Assembly (NCBI RefSeq): GCF_014842265.1
Contig: NZ_JACYVI010000018.1
Location: 21,429-85,428, forward strand
DNA length: 64,000 bases
Reading direction: 5' to 3'
Origin: Pseudomonas sp. CFBP 13711
GTDB taxonomy: Bacteria > Pseudomonadota > Gammaproteobacteria > Pseudomonadales > Pseudomonadaceae
Shown here: positions 1 through 7,566 of the stretch, piece after piece
Position numbering within the stretch: position 1 is the stretch's first letter
Layout: every line of letters begins with the position of its first letter
Position numbers and translations under genes: made by a program
The notes under the pieces: generated by a model
Databases searched by the model: none
Seen by the model: only the letters and a program-made list of their open reading frames with translations
Told to the model about the DNA's origin: nothing

Positions 1-1777
1 GCTGGCCTCCTTGCTGCGCGCCAAGCTGGCGACTGGTACTTACCCCTTGCACCCCTTGCACCCCTTGCGACCGTTCAGGCGCAGGCTGGGTACCGGAGAG
101 CGCTTTCAAAACATCACGCGCCGGGCCGAACAATTGCAGCCGTCCGTCGTTGAGCACCAGCAGACGGTCAGCCTGATTCAGTACGGCAGAGCCATGGGTA
201 ATCAGAATCACCGTGCAACCGCGAGCCTTGAGCTGCGCGATGGCAGCGGCCAATGCGGCTTCGCCGTTGCTGTCGAGGTTGGAGTTGGGTTCGTCGAGCA
301 CCACCAGCTTCGGCTCGCCGTACAGCGCACGGGCCAGCGCCACGCGCTGCTTCTGACCGCCGGACAGCCCGGAGCCGCCATCGCCTAACTGCGTGTCATA
401 GCCTTGGGGCAGACGCAGGATCATTTCGTGCACGCCTGCCAGTCGGGCTGCGGTCACCACCTGGTGCGGATCGGCGCTGGTAAAGCGTGCGATGTTGTCG
501 GCAATGCTGCCACTGAACAGTTCGATATCCTGGGGCAGATAACCGACATGGGCGCCCAGCGCGGTCCGGTCCCAGCGGTGCAACTCAGCACCGTCCAGAC
601 GAACCACCCCGGCCAGGGGTTGCCAGACTCCGATCAAGACCCGGGCCAAGGTTGACTTGCCAGAGCCGGACGCCCCCAGCACACCGAGGGTTTCTCCGGC
701 ATTCACGGTGAAACTCAGTTGCTGCAGCGTCACGGTGGTCCGCCCCGGTGGTGCGGCACTGAGTTGCTCGACACTGATATGCCCGGTGGGAGCGGGCAGG
801 GGCATGGGCGTCGGACGTTCGGGGTGGGCGATCAGCAGGGCGTCGAGGCGCTGCCATGCCAGCCGCGCGGAACTCCACTGTTTCCAGACCGCGATGAGTT
901 GATCGATCGGGGCCAGCGCACGACCCATCAGGATGGAGCCGGCGATCATCATGCCGCCGCTCATCTGGCCTTCGATGACCAGCAGGGCACCCAGCCCCAG
1001 CACCAGTGATTGAAGGCACAAACGCAGGCATTTGCTGAACGAACCGATCAGCGCGCCGATGTCGCTCGCCCGGTTTTGCCGCTCCAGAAAACGGCTGTGC
1101 ACGGCGAACCATCGCTGGCGCAACGGTACCAGCATGCCCATGGCCTGGATCGCTTCGGCATTATTCAGGTGGCTGCCGGACAACTGGCTCGATGCAACAG
1201 AAAAGTGCCCGGCCTGGGCCAGTGGCTTGCGGGTCAGGGTTTCATTCAGCCAGGCGAGGGCGATCAAGATCACCGCACCCACAGTGGCAAACACGCCCAG
1301 CCAGGGGTTGAAGAGAAAGATTACCGCCAGGTAGATGGGGAACCACGGCGCATCGAAGAAGGCGAACAACGCCGGGCCGGTGGCGAACTGCCGGACCAGG
1401 GTCAAATCGCCCAGGGCCTGTGCAGCATTGCCTTCGCCCAGGCTGAGGTTGCGTTCGAAAGCCGCCTGGTACACCTGCAGGTTCAGGCGTCGCTCCATAT
1501 CGCTGCCGATACGGATCACCACAAAGCTGCGTATGGCTTCCATCAGCCCGATGAACATGAAAAAGGCGACGACCATCACGGTCAGCATCGCCAGCGTGGT
1601 TTCGTTTTGCGATGACAGCACCCGGTCGTAAACCTGCAACATGTAGACCGAGGGCACCAGCATTAACACGTTGATCAGCGCGGTGAAGGCGCCGATGCTG
1701 AGCAGGATGCCTTTGTAGGCCTTGAGCGTGGCCCACATGGGCGCGCGCGGCAGGGGGCTTGGCCGGCCTTGGGTCAT
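1..1777 (-). CDS. aprD: Type I secretion ABC exporter for alkaline protease (partial, 3' end off window)
   Basis: This is the inner-membrane ABC component of the type I system that exports the serralysin encoded next door. From the ATG at 1777 the frame stays open to the left edge, about 592 codons. Residues about 25-300 form the hydrophobic transmembrane domain. The nucleotide-binding domain carries Walker A GASGSGKST (about 368-376), signature LSGGQKQR (471-478) and Walker B LVVLDEP (491-497). P. aeruginosa AprD is about 590 residues, so little should be missing, although no stop codon is seen. The gene lies 24 bp after the inhibitor gene, in the usual aprA-inh-aprD order, so aprE and aprF are expected beyond the edge. 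The family call is firm; only the C-terminus is unknown. Confidence 0.95.
   Translation of the reverse strand, partial: MTQGRPSPLPRAPMWATLKAYKGILLSIGAFTALINVLMLVPSVYMLQVYDRVLSSQNETTLAMLTVMVVAFFMFIGLMEAIRSFVVIRIGSDMERRLNLQVYQAAFERNLSLGEGNAAQALGDLTLVRQFATGPALFAFFDAPWFPIYLAVIFLFNPWLGVFATVGAVILIALAWLNETLTRKPLAQAGHFSVASSQLSGSHLNNAEAIQAMGMLVPLRQRWFAVHSRFLERQNRASDIGALIGSFSKCLRLCLQSLVLGLGALLVIEGQMSGGMMIAGSILMGRALAPIDQLIAVWKQWSSARLAWQRLDALLIAHPERPTPMPLPAPTGHISVEQLSAAPPGRTTVTLQQLSFTVNAGETLGVLGASGSGKSTLARVLIGVWQPLAGVVRLDGAELHRWDRTALGAHVGYLPQDIELFSGSIADNIARFTSADPHQVVTAARLAGVHEMILRLPQGYDTQLGDGGSGLSGGQKQRVALARALYGEPKLVVLDEPNSNLDSNGEAALAAAIAQLKARGCTVILITHGSAVLNQADRLLVLNDGRLQLFGPARDVLKALSGTQPAPERSQGVQGVQGVSTSRQLGAQQGGQ
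43..69 (-). repeat. Three 9-bp tandem repeats in the aprD 3' end
   Basis: The plus-strand unit CCCCTTGCA occurs three times in direct succession, the last copy ending in G. On the coding strand it adds the tripeptide QGV three times to the AprD tail, beyond the ATPase domain. It keeps the reading frame, so its length can vary without breaking the gene. Confidence 0.8.
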
Positions 1778-1800
1778 GGGGGTTCATCCTTGAAAAAGAG

Positions 1801-2193
1801 TCAGGAGCGTGGGGTGGTGCTTGCGGCGTCGCGTTGCAGAAAAAGGGTGCGGCCGTCGGGCAGTCGGGCCATGTAGAACCCTTCTCGCTGGCGACCCATG
1901 TGCACCAGGAGTTCATCGTGGTTGTCGACCAGCGCGATGCCATCAGGCGTCGGGTACCAGGTGGCCGGTGTGCCGCCCAGCCAATGGCCGGCGCAGGCCA
2001 GATCCCCGGCAAGCTGTCCGTCCTGTTCTTGCAGAATCAATGTGCAGGGTTTCTGCGCATCGTCCTTGGGGTAAAACTGCCAGGGACCGGCCAGTTCGGC
2101 GGGGCTCGCGAGACGTAGGCTGCTGGCCATGAGGGGGGCTCCGCTTAAGGTGAAAAGCGTCGTGAACAGACACGCCGCGGTCTTCCAGTTCAT
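1801..2193 (-). CDS. aprI: Periplasmic alkaline protease inhibitor (Inh/AprI family)
   Basis: This 130-residue protein belongs to the Inh family, which binds serralysin in the periplasm and protects the producing cell. It starts with a signal peptide (MNWKTAACLF, hydrophobic to about residue 22, then a likely cleavage near LMASS). The mature part shows the family pattern: a segment around AGPWQFYP, two cysteines (in PCTLIL and LACAGHW) that form the family's disulfide, and a C-terminal LPDGRTLFLQR strand. It sits between aprA and aprD on the same strand with short gaps (52 bp and 23 bp), so it is probably co-transcribed with the protease it controls. Confidence 0.92.
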   Translation of the reverse strand: MNWKTAACLFTTLFTLSGAPLMASSLRLASPAELAGPWQFYPKDDAQKPCTLILQEQDGQLAGDLACAGHWLGGTPATWYPTPDGIALVDNHDELLVHMGRQREGFYMARLPDGRTLFLQRDAASTTPRS

Positions 2194-2245
2194 TGATCTG
2201 CTCCGGATCAGGCAGGGACGGCGTTTGCACGCCGCCCCCTCAGGC

Positions 2246-3661
2246 TTAAACCACGATGTCTGTCGTGGCGGCCTGGCCTACGGTGTTAACCAGGAAATCG
2301 GCCGCACGGTCACCCGTGAAGTCAATCGACAAGGCGCTGCCGGTGCTGATCTGGGACAACACGGCCTGACCTGCCGTGCCGCTGAACGCACTGACGAACG
2401 TCAGCGGAATGTGGCTTGTCGCAAACTCCGGCATGGCCGACAGATCGATTTTGTCCTGACCGCTGACAAAGTCCATGATCTGGTCCGGGGTCGACGGCCG
2501 TGAGTCGCTGCTGGCCGCGAATACAAACGTATCCGCGCCCGTACCACCCCACAGTTTATCGGCACCGCCGCCACCGAAGATGATGTCGTTGCCGGCACCG
2601 CCACGGAGTTCGTTGGCTGCGCCATTGCCAATGATCAGGTCATTGCCCGAGCCGCCAATGGCGTTCTCGATGACCACACCTTTGGCAATGGACACGTTGC
2701 CCGCCAGGCCGCCGACATCCGAAAACGAAGCCTCGTTGAGGTTGATTTTCTGGTTGTTGGTGTAGCCGGAGAAGTCCAGGGTGTCCTTGCCACCGCCATC
2801 CCATACCGCGAACACCAACTTGGACGACGAAGACGTCGCCGAGTAGTAGTCACGATCTGCCGTGGAGTTGAACCCGTAGGTGGTGTCTGCGGCGCGTGTC
2901 GCGAGATTGGCACCGTACAGCTTTTGTACGGCGGTAATATCGTCGAGCAGGGGTGCCGAAGCGTAGGCCCCTTTGGCGTTCTGGCCGGTGTTGGTTTCGC
3001 TCCAGTAGCTCATCACGCTGTAGCCGCGAGTGTCCTGGGCGTAGGTGGCATCGGCATAGGTCGGGTTGCCGTTGCCGGCGTTGTAATCGCCGGGGTGCGA
3101 CAGGCCCAGTGTATGGCCGATTTCGTGGGTGAGGGTCTGGCGCCCGTAATTGTTGGTGCCAGGGTTGGCGTTGACCTGGTAGCTGCTGTTGATCATGTAC
3201 CAGGACTGACCTGCATACGATCCGCTATCCGGGAGATAGGCAAACGCCGCGCCGCCGTTGTCACCGCTGTAGTTGCCGAACGTCATGTGCCCGTCACCGC
3301 CGGAGTTGGCTTGGGTGAAGGTGACTTTCGCTACATCGGCCCACGACTGCATCGAAAGCTTGGCCTGGGATTGTTGCAGTGCCGAAAAGGCGCTGAACGT
3401 GCCCAGGGTGCGATCGAAATCGGCGGGTCGGCTGGTCAGGAAGGTGTAGGTCAACTCGATGGTGCCGCTCCTGTTTGAGTCTGCCCATGCGGCATGGTCG
3501 CGCAAGATGTAGTCGGCTGCCTGGTCCACCGTGTACGACGGTTTTCCATTGATCGGGCTACCGCCTCGGTCGTACTGGTGGCTGAACGTGTTGATCTGGT
3601 TGTATGCAGCGCTTGGGCCCTGTGGCGTGACGCTGAGGGCATTGAGTTTAAGTTTCGACAT
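2246..3661 (-). CDS. aprA: Serralysin-type alkaline metalloprotease
   Basis: This is an extracellular zinc metalloprotease of 471 residues, close to the usual serralysin length. The zinc site HEIGHTLGLSH lies at about 179-189, with E180 as catalytic base, and the Met-turn (SVMSY) is near 215-219. Glycine-rich RTX nonapeptides (GGSGND, GGAGND, GGTGAD) lie at about 336-378 and would bind calcium after secretion. There is no N-terminal signal peptide. The C-terminus ends in DIVV, the hydrophobic tail type read by type I exporters, which fits the adjacent aprD. The ATG at 3661 has AAGGA about 9 bp upstream. It is the first gene of the minus-strand operon. Confidence 0.96.
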   Translation of the reverse strand: MSKLKLNALSVTPQGPSAAYNQINTFSHQYDRGGSPINGKPSYTVDQAADYILRDHAAWADSNRSGTIELTYTFLTSRPADFDRTLGTFSAFSALQQSQAKLSMQSWADVAKVTFTQANSGGDGHMTFGNYSGDNGGAAFAYLPDSGSYAGQSWYMINSSYQVNANPGTNNYGRQTLTHEIGHTLGLSHPGDYNAGNGNPTYADATYAQDTRGYSVMSYWSETNTGQNAKGAYASAPLLDDITAVQKLYGANLATRAADTTYGFNSTADRDYYSATSSSSKLVFAVWDGGGKDTLDFSGYTNNQKINLNEASFSDVGGLAGNVSIAKGVVIENAIGGSGNDLIIGNGAANELRGGAGNDIIFGGGGADKLWGGTGADTFVFAASSDSRPSTPDQIMDFVSGQDKIDLSAMPEFATSHIPLTFVSAFSGTAGQAVLSQISTGSALSIDFTGDRAADFLVNTVGQAATTDIVV

Positions 3662-4130
3662 TCAGACATATCCTTGTCTGCGTGAAAAAAAACGACCGAA
3701 TGACCTCAGGTGCGAGGTCATCCAATCACTCGCTTGGTGCATGAAGCGAGGAAAAACTGGCACAGGGTTGGGACGATGGTCCAGCGATTTCATCGAAAAT
3801 GTATCAAGATTTCTCAAATCTGTAACAAATTCGACAAAAATTTGTACTCAGGTGACACGCTGGCGTTACACCTTCTGAGTTTTGGGGTGGTCAGCAGCCC
3901 TGCGCGACAGGGTTGTCAGCGACGGGGAAATTGAGGGTGATAAACCGGTCTTTCCCAGACCGCTTTGATGGGCAAACGAGTAATGGATGGCCATGCTTCT
4001 GTTGGTCTGAACTTTGCTACAGCCCTGTTACAGGCGGCCTCGATCACAGAAAATTGGCGCGAAGGCACTCCTGAAATTACCTTTAGTTTTGAATCGGCAT
4101 GCCCTACGACGCGCATGCCCGGAGCCGGCC
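3662..4130. other. Intergenic region upstream of aprA; no gene seen
   Basis: These 469 bp separate the divergent aprA and the small plus-strand gene. The part next to aprA (about 3,790-3,880) is AT-rich and is the natural place for the aprA promoter. I could not assign a promoter, operator or small RNA with confidence, and the short frames here look like noise. Confidence 0.5.
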
Positions 4131-4361
4131 ATGAGTACTCTCTCGGAAATTGCAGCAAACCTTTTGAAACGCGAAGACAGTCCCGAGAAAGCCGCTGCGC
4201 AGGCTGGCCCCCGTGGACCGATGGGTTGGGAACAACTGATGATGCTCTCGAAAGAGAAAGACATCGTGAAGTGGCAGGCCGCGTTGTCCCGGCTCATTGC
4301 AGACAATCCCGGTCAGCGTCGCGTAACCGTGATGCGCGTCATTCAGGGCGGTCTGGCCTGA
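4131..4361 (+). CDS. Small conserved-looking protein of unknown function
   Basis: This frame encodes 76 residues, beginning MSTLSEIAANLL. The ATG at 4131 is preceded by GGAG about 6 bp upstream, and the upstream part of the open frame has no good start. It is soluble, charged and probably helical, with a Gly/Pro-rich stretch (AGPRGPMGWE) followed by LSKEKDIVKWQAALSRLIADN. I do not recognise the family. No signal peptide, membrane span or cysteine motif is present. It stands alone, divergent from aprA. Confidence 0.6.
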   Translation: MSTLSEIAANLLKREDSPEKAAAQAGPRGPMGWEQLMMLSKEKDIVKWQAALSRLIADNPGQRRVTVMRVIQGGLA

Positions 4362-4427
4362 CATTACCCGGGGTGTGGTTGGTCCGCTTGTCGACGCAAT
4401 GTCTGGCAAGCGGCTCCCGCTGCTTCT

Positions 4428-4451
4428 AGTGGGACCGGCTTTAACCGGGAA
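4428..4451. repeat. Single REP-type hairpin
   Basis: AGTGGGACCGGCTTTAACCG followed by GGAA forms an imperfect hairpin around ACCGG and CCGGT-like arms. Relatives lie at 35654-35679 and 35718-35745. This is the common Pseudomonas REP type between genes. Confidence 0.65.
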
Positions 4452-4572
4452 TGGGTCATCGGTAGGTCCAGATCGTCCGGAGTGTCCGTTAGCCGCTATT
4501 GATCGCCATATTGGCGTTAGTCGGCAGGTACATTGCGCGCTAAAGTGACGGGCATGTTCCTGGCACCTTCGG

Positions 4573-5580
4573 ATGACGCAGATGACCCGCCCCCGTTTTC
4601 TCCCTGACAATTTCACCCTCATGCTGATCACCGTGGTGATCATCGCGAGCTTCCTGCCGGCCACCGGGCAGGTGGCCGTCGGTTTTGGCTGGCTGACCAA
4701 CATCGCCATCGCGCTGTTGTTCTTTCTTCACGGCGCCAAACTGTCCCGCGAATCAATCATCGCCGGCGCGGGGCACTGGCGCCTGCATTTGCTGGTGTTC
4801 GGGCTGACATTCGTCCTGTTTCCCTTGCTCGGCCTGGCACTCAAACCCGTGCTGTCGCCCCTGATCGGCAAAGACCTGTACATGGGCATTCTGTACCTGT
4901 GCGCGCTGCCCGCGACGGTGCAGTCGGCGATCGCCTTCACCTCACTGGCGCGCGGCAATATCCCGGCGGCGATCTGCAGCGCGGCGGCCTCCAGCCTGTT
5001 CGGGATATTCCTGACCCCGCTGCTGGTCACGCTGTTGCTGAACGTCCACGGCGAAGGCGGCTCGACCCTCGATGCGATCGTCAAGATCAGCGTGCAGTTG
5101 CTGCTGCCGTTCATTGCCGGCCAGATCATGCGGCGCTGGATCGGCGCCTGGGTCGGACGCAACAAGAACTGGCTGAAATTCGTCGATCAGGGCTCGATCC
5201 TGCTGGTGGTCTACGGCGCGTTCAGCGAGGCGGTCAACGAAGGCATCTGGCAGAAGACGCCAATCTGGGACTTGGCCGGGCTGGTGTTGGTGTGCTGCCT
5301 GCTGCTGACGCTGGTGCTCGTGGCTGCGACCTTGCTGTCCAAGCTGTTCGGCTTCAATCAGGAAGACCGCATCACCATCCTGTTCTGCGGCTCGAAGAAA
5401 AGTCTGGCGACCGGCGTGCCGATGGCGCAAGTGCTGTTTGCGGGGAGCACGATTGGGTTGTTGATCTTGCCGCTGATGCTGTTTCACCAGATTCAACTGA
5501 TGGTGTGTGCGGTGGTGGCCCAGCGGTATGCGAAGCGGGCGGAGCCAGTGGCGGAGTTGATGGCGCAGGTTGATCCTTGA
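4573..5580 (+). CDS. Bile acid:sodium symporter family transporter (SBF-like)
   Basis: This 335-residue integral membrane protein has about ten hydrophobic segments, beginning with LMLITVVIIASFLPATGQ. It ends with a short polar tail. Its length and pattern match the SBF-like (YfeH-type) branch of the bile acid/sodium symporter family, whose substrates are mostly organic anions. Family-like signatures include the LLFFLHGAKLSRE segment and the FCGSKKSLATGVPMA loop with polar and glycine residues in the late transmembrane region. The gene stands alone and is followed by a strong terminator. The ribosome-binding site is weak, so the ATG at 4582 is also possible. Confidence 0.85.
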   Translation: MTQMTRPRFLPDNFTLMLITVVIIASFLPATGQVAVGFGWLTNIAIALLFFLHGAKLSRESIIAGAGHWRLHLLVFGLTFVLFPLLGLALKPVLSPLIGKDLYMGILYLCALPATVQSAIAFTSLARGNIPAAICSAAASSLFGIFLTPLLVTLLLNVHGEGGSTLDAIVKISVQLLLPFIAGQIMRRWIGAWVGRNKNWLKFVDQGSILLVVYGAFSEAVNEGIWQKTPIWDLAGLVLVCCLLLTLVLVAATLLSKLFGFNQEDRITILFCGSKKSLATGVPMAQVLFAGSTIGLLILPLMLFHQIQLMVCAVVAQRYAKRAEPVAELMAQVDP

Positions 5581-5609
5581 TTCTGGTGATCAACTGACTG
5601 GCGTGATGG

Positions 5610-5635
5610 AAAAGCCCCGATGATTCGGGGCTTTT
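5610..5635 (+). terminator. Rho-independent terminator after the SBF-like transporter
   Basis: AAAGCCCCGA-TGAT-TCGGGGCTTTTT forms a GC-rich 8-bp hairpin followed by a T-run, 30 bp after the transporter stop codon. Confidence 0.9.
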
Positions 5636-5707
5636 TGCGTTTGGAGGGGGGCGATGGTCAGTTAGTCTGAAATGGTTGATTGCATCAGTCTAAAAGGACT
5701 GTCGCTG

Positions 5708-6112
5708 TCAGACTGATTTCCTGGTTTCGTATTGCCTCCTGGCAGCGTCAGCCACATCTTCATCCTCAGCACTTAACAGGTTTACAAGTACTTCCAAAGG
5801 AGTCTTTTTGTTCAAAGCTATTCCACTTTTCACCATAGGATCAGGATCTTGCGAAAGGAACGCAAACAACTCCAGCGACAGTTTTCGCTTACTTGCTATG
5901 AAATACCTGCTTTCAGGATGCGACTCGCATAGCTCTTCTAGGATCTCAAGTGGAATTGTTTTGTTGTGTATTACCCATTGCACGTAATCGGGATATCTCT
6001 AGATCAGTTCACGCCATACAGCAAGAGGCGCGTCCTCCATGGCAGACCTGTCCTATTCAGCCTTGAGACGGCTAGCGCGTAGGGTTACAAATTCTTCAGC
6101 CGATGTGATCAT
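5708..6112 (-). pseudogene. Leucine-rich-variant/HEAT-like repeat protein broken by two amber codons
   Basis: Read from the ATG at 6112, the frame gives MITSAEEFVTLRASRLKAE, then TAG (6053-6055), DRSAMEDAPLAVWRELI, a second TAG (5999-6001), then RYPDYV and 91 further clean residues to the stop near 5708. The sequence fits a family I recall with an MITSAEEF-type start and repeats of the form HNKTIPLEILEEL and ALNKKTPLEVLVNLL, so the upstream part is genuine coding sequence. No frameshift is present; only two stop codons interrupt it. A shorter product could start at GTG 5983. The gene lies at the distal end of the Rhs orphan region. It could be a decayed immunity-type gene or an unrelated passenger. 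Confidence 0.75.
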
Positions 6113-6178
6113 GTTTGCCTTGCATATGAAATTTTTGGATGTCGATGGGCTAAGCCGTTTAACCTCAGGTTAAAAGTA

Positions 6179-6203
6179 TTAAAGGGGGCCGTCCCCTTTT
6201 AGC
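6179..6203. repeat. Module-boundary palindrome (copy 3)
   Basis: TTAAAGGGGGCCGTCCCCTT is a near-perfect inverted repeat with AAAGGGG and CCCCTTT arms. Related copies lie at 6961-6981 and 7537-7557. This one separates the third toxin/immunity module from the amber-broken repeat gene. It has no U-tract typical of a terminator on either strand. Confidence 0.7.
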
Positions 6204-6316
6204 CCCTATCGCCCACGACCAGCTATACCCGTATAAGAAATTTCTATGGGCGTAAAAGTAGGGTAAGTGAAGTTGAAAGCGTCCTTGCCCAGCCACTTTT
6301 GATCTATGCAAAAACG

Positions 6317-6667
6317 TTACTGAGATCTAACCCATTCAACCATTTTTTTGATGATGAGCTCCAACAGAGACACCCTTGCTATGATTACGAGTACACAACC
6401 CATGTCCTTGTCGCGATACGATACTAGTGAATCAGTGTCCTCATCGAGCACTATCCTAAGGATTTTACTGGTAGTTTTATTTCGTGCCGAGAATATAGGA
6501 TTACCGTCCCTAAACGGCGTGCCGTTTGAAAAGGCAGTATTATAAAAAGGTGCCTTGAAGTTTTTTGAATCTACTCCGCTCGCGTGACACTCAGTTAAGA
6601 AATAATCATATAGGTATTGCTCCAGCTGAACATACAACTGCTCGTCATTCAAGTAATCGTCGAACAT
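6317..6667 (-). CDS. Candidate immunity protein of an orphan Rhs toxin tip (module C)
   Basis: This frame encodes 116 residues from the ATG at 6667 (MFDDYLNDEQ). I prefer it over the longer frame because the orphan toxin-tip remnant ends at 6672, only 4 bp upstream, the spacing typical of toxin-immunity pairs. The protein is small, acidic and AT-rich in codons, with a hydrophobic helix near the C-terminus (LVIIARVSLLELIIKK). I recognise no named family. The immunity role is inferred only from position behind a displaced Rhs-type tip. Confidence 0.6.
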   Translation of the reverse strand: MFDDYLNDEQLYVQLEQYLYDYFLTECHASGVDSKNFKAPFYNTAFSNGTPFRDGNPIFSARNKTTSKILRIVLDEDTDSLVSYRDKDMGCVLVIIARVSLLELIIKKMVEWVRSQ

Positions 6668-6671
6668 GAAG

Positions 6672-6863
6672 TTATTCCGTAAACGCCTTGCCAGTAATAA
6701 TTTCAATATCAATACGTTCGTGCTTGGCGTCTTTCACCTTAAAGGTGCGACTGATCGAAGCATCTACACCCCCGCACTTTGCCCCATTGTTGATGTATTT
6801 TCCCGCTCTTCTGAAAGCATTCTCACGGACGTCGAGATCCTTTTTGTGAAGTTTTGCCTCTAG
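6672..6863 (-). pseudogene. Orphan Rhs toxin-tip remnant (module C)
   Basis: Reading upstream from the stop at 6672-6674, the minus strand is open for 63 codons to a stop at 6864-6866. The peptide contains DVRENAFRRAGKYINNGAKC and GVDASISRTFKVKDAKH and ends IDIEIITGKAFTE. It has no methionine and no credible start, and it ends 4 bp before the candidate immunity gene. It looks like the C-terminal part of a polymorphic toxin cut off from its Rhs carrier. I cannot name the toxin family, and expression is unlikely unless it recombines onto an Rhs core. Confidence 0.6.
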
Positions 6864-6885
6864 CTAACTTAGCTGTTGGGAGGAA

Positions 6886-6904
6886 AGGGGCAGATTTATT
6901 TATA
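6886..6904. repeat. AT-rich boundary motif shared with the 57 kb island
   Basis: AGGGGCAGATTTATTT (6886-6901) is identical over 16 bp to 57111-57126. On the minus strand it lies just upstream of toxin-tip remnant C, between that remnant and palindrome copy 2. Its reverse complement ends in CTGCCCCT, which resembles the CCGTCCCCTT half of the neighbouring palindromes. Confidence 0.65.
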
Positions 6905-6960
6905 GCGTTAAGCAAGTGAACTTCCTGGTTTGCAAGATGAGGTTATAGAGTTGTAATATT

Positions 6961-6981
6961 AAAGGGGGTCAGCCCCTTTAG
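6961..6981. repeat. Module-boundary palindrome (copy 2)
   Basis: AAAGGGGGTCAGCCCCTTTA is an inverted repeat with AAAGGGG and CCCCTTT arms. It lies just 3' of immunity gene B and before module C. It belongs to the same family as 6179-6203 and 7537-7557. Confidence 0.7.
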
Positions 6982-6992
6982 TTAAGGAAGTT

Positions 6993-7466
6993 TTAGCCAT
7001 CAAGGCCCGTGCCAGGGGTCAGTAAATCGCCATAAAAAAATGTGTCTTCAAAAGAATATATAGCCTTCGAGCTATTGACCACTAGCAGAAGGGAGTCTTC
7101 ATCCGATGGGTAGAAAAAATCGTCCCAGGCTTTTATAAATATATCCTTGGGAACTATCGCCGCTGAGCGTCCACCCCAGACAAACCAAATAAAGCCAGCC
7201 TCATTTAATCTGAACTTGAAGAACTCGGCTGACTCAGCACTTTCAGAAAAGCTTAGTGTAGATTTTTCATGGCGCTTGAAATTGTTACTAGTTAGCTCCA
7301 TCAGGTTTTTTGTGGGAATAAATGCGTCCCAGAGCCGTTGTGATTGGGGTTCATTAAACAAAATAATGCTTGCCTTTTCCTGGTCAGACAGCAGGCAATC
7401 ATTAGAGTTGAATCGCCAAGCGACAGGGTATGTCTCGACATCAAAAAAATAAGCATTTTTAGTCAT
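6993..7466 (-). CDS. Candidate immunity protein of an orphan Rhs toxin tip (module B)
   Basis: This frame encodes 157 residues from the ATG at 7466 (MTKNAYFFDVETYPVAWRFN). That start overlaps the stop of toxin-tip remnant B (7459-7461), a translational-coupling arrangement typical of toxin-immunity pairs, so I prefer it to the longer frame starting at 7505. The protein is soluble and rich in aromatic and acidic residues, with a central FIWFVWGGRSAAIVPKDIF segment. I do not recognise the family. The immunity role rests on its position and size. Confidence 0.6.
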   Translation of the reverse strand: MTKNAYFFDVETYPVAWRFNSNDCLLSDQEKASIILFNEPQSQRLWDAFIPTKNLMELTSNNFKRHEKSTLSFSESAESAEFFKFRLNEAGFIWFVWGGRSAAIVPKDIFIKAWDDFFYPSDEDSLLLVVNSSKAIYSFEDTFFYGDLLTPGTGLDG

Positions 7467-7536
7467 GGAATATGTGCCCTGCTTCACCTGTTTTCTTGCC
7501 CGCACTCCAGTCTTTCCACTTGATGTAGGGAGGAGC
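7459..7536 (-). pseudogene. Orphan Rhs toxin-tip remnant (module B)
   Basis: The minus-strand frame ending in the stop at 7459-7461 reads APPYIKWKDWSAGKKTGEAG, then HIFHD. It is a 25-residue tail that begins exactly at palindrome copy 1. Its stop overlaps the start of the following gene. The style resembles the extreme C-terminus of a polymorphic toxin. Nothing upstream of the palindrome continues it, so it is a remnant. The toxin activity cannot be assigned. Confidence 0.5.
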
Positions 7537-7557
7537 TAAAGGGGTCCGTCCCCTTAA
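7537..7557. repeat. Module-boundary palindrome (copy 1)
   Basis: TAAAGGGGTCCGTCCCCTTA is an inverted repeat that sits between the stop of immunity gene A (7567) and the truncated start of toxin remnant B (7536). Copies 2 and 3 occupy the equivalent boundaries of the next modules. Confidence 0.75.
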
Positions 7558-7566
7558 TTCGTCTGC

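Noticed and set aside
585..1112. Minus-strand frames at 585-1112 and 1242-2012
   Set aside because: They overlap aprD in other frames and show no family features; aprD is continuous from 1777 to the edge.
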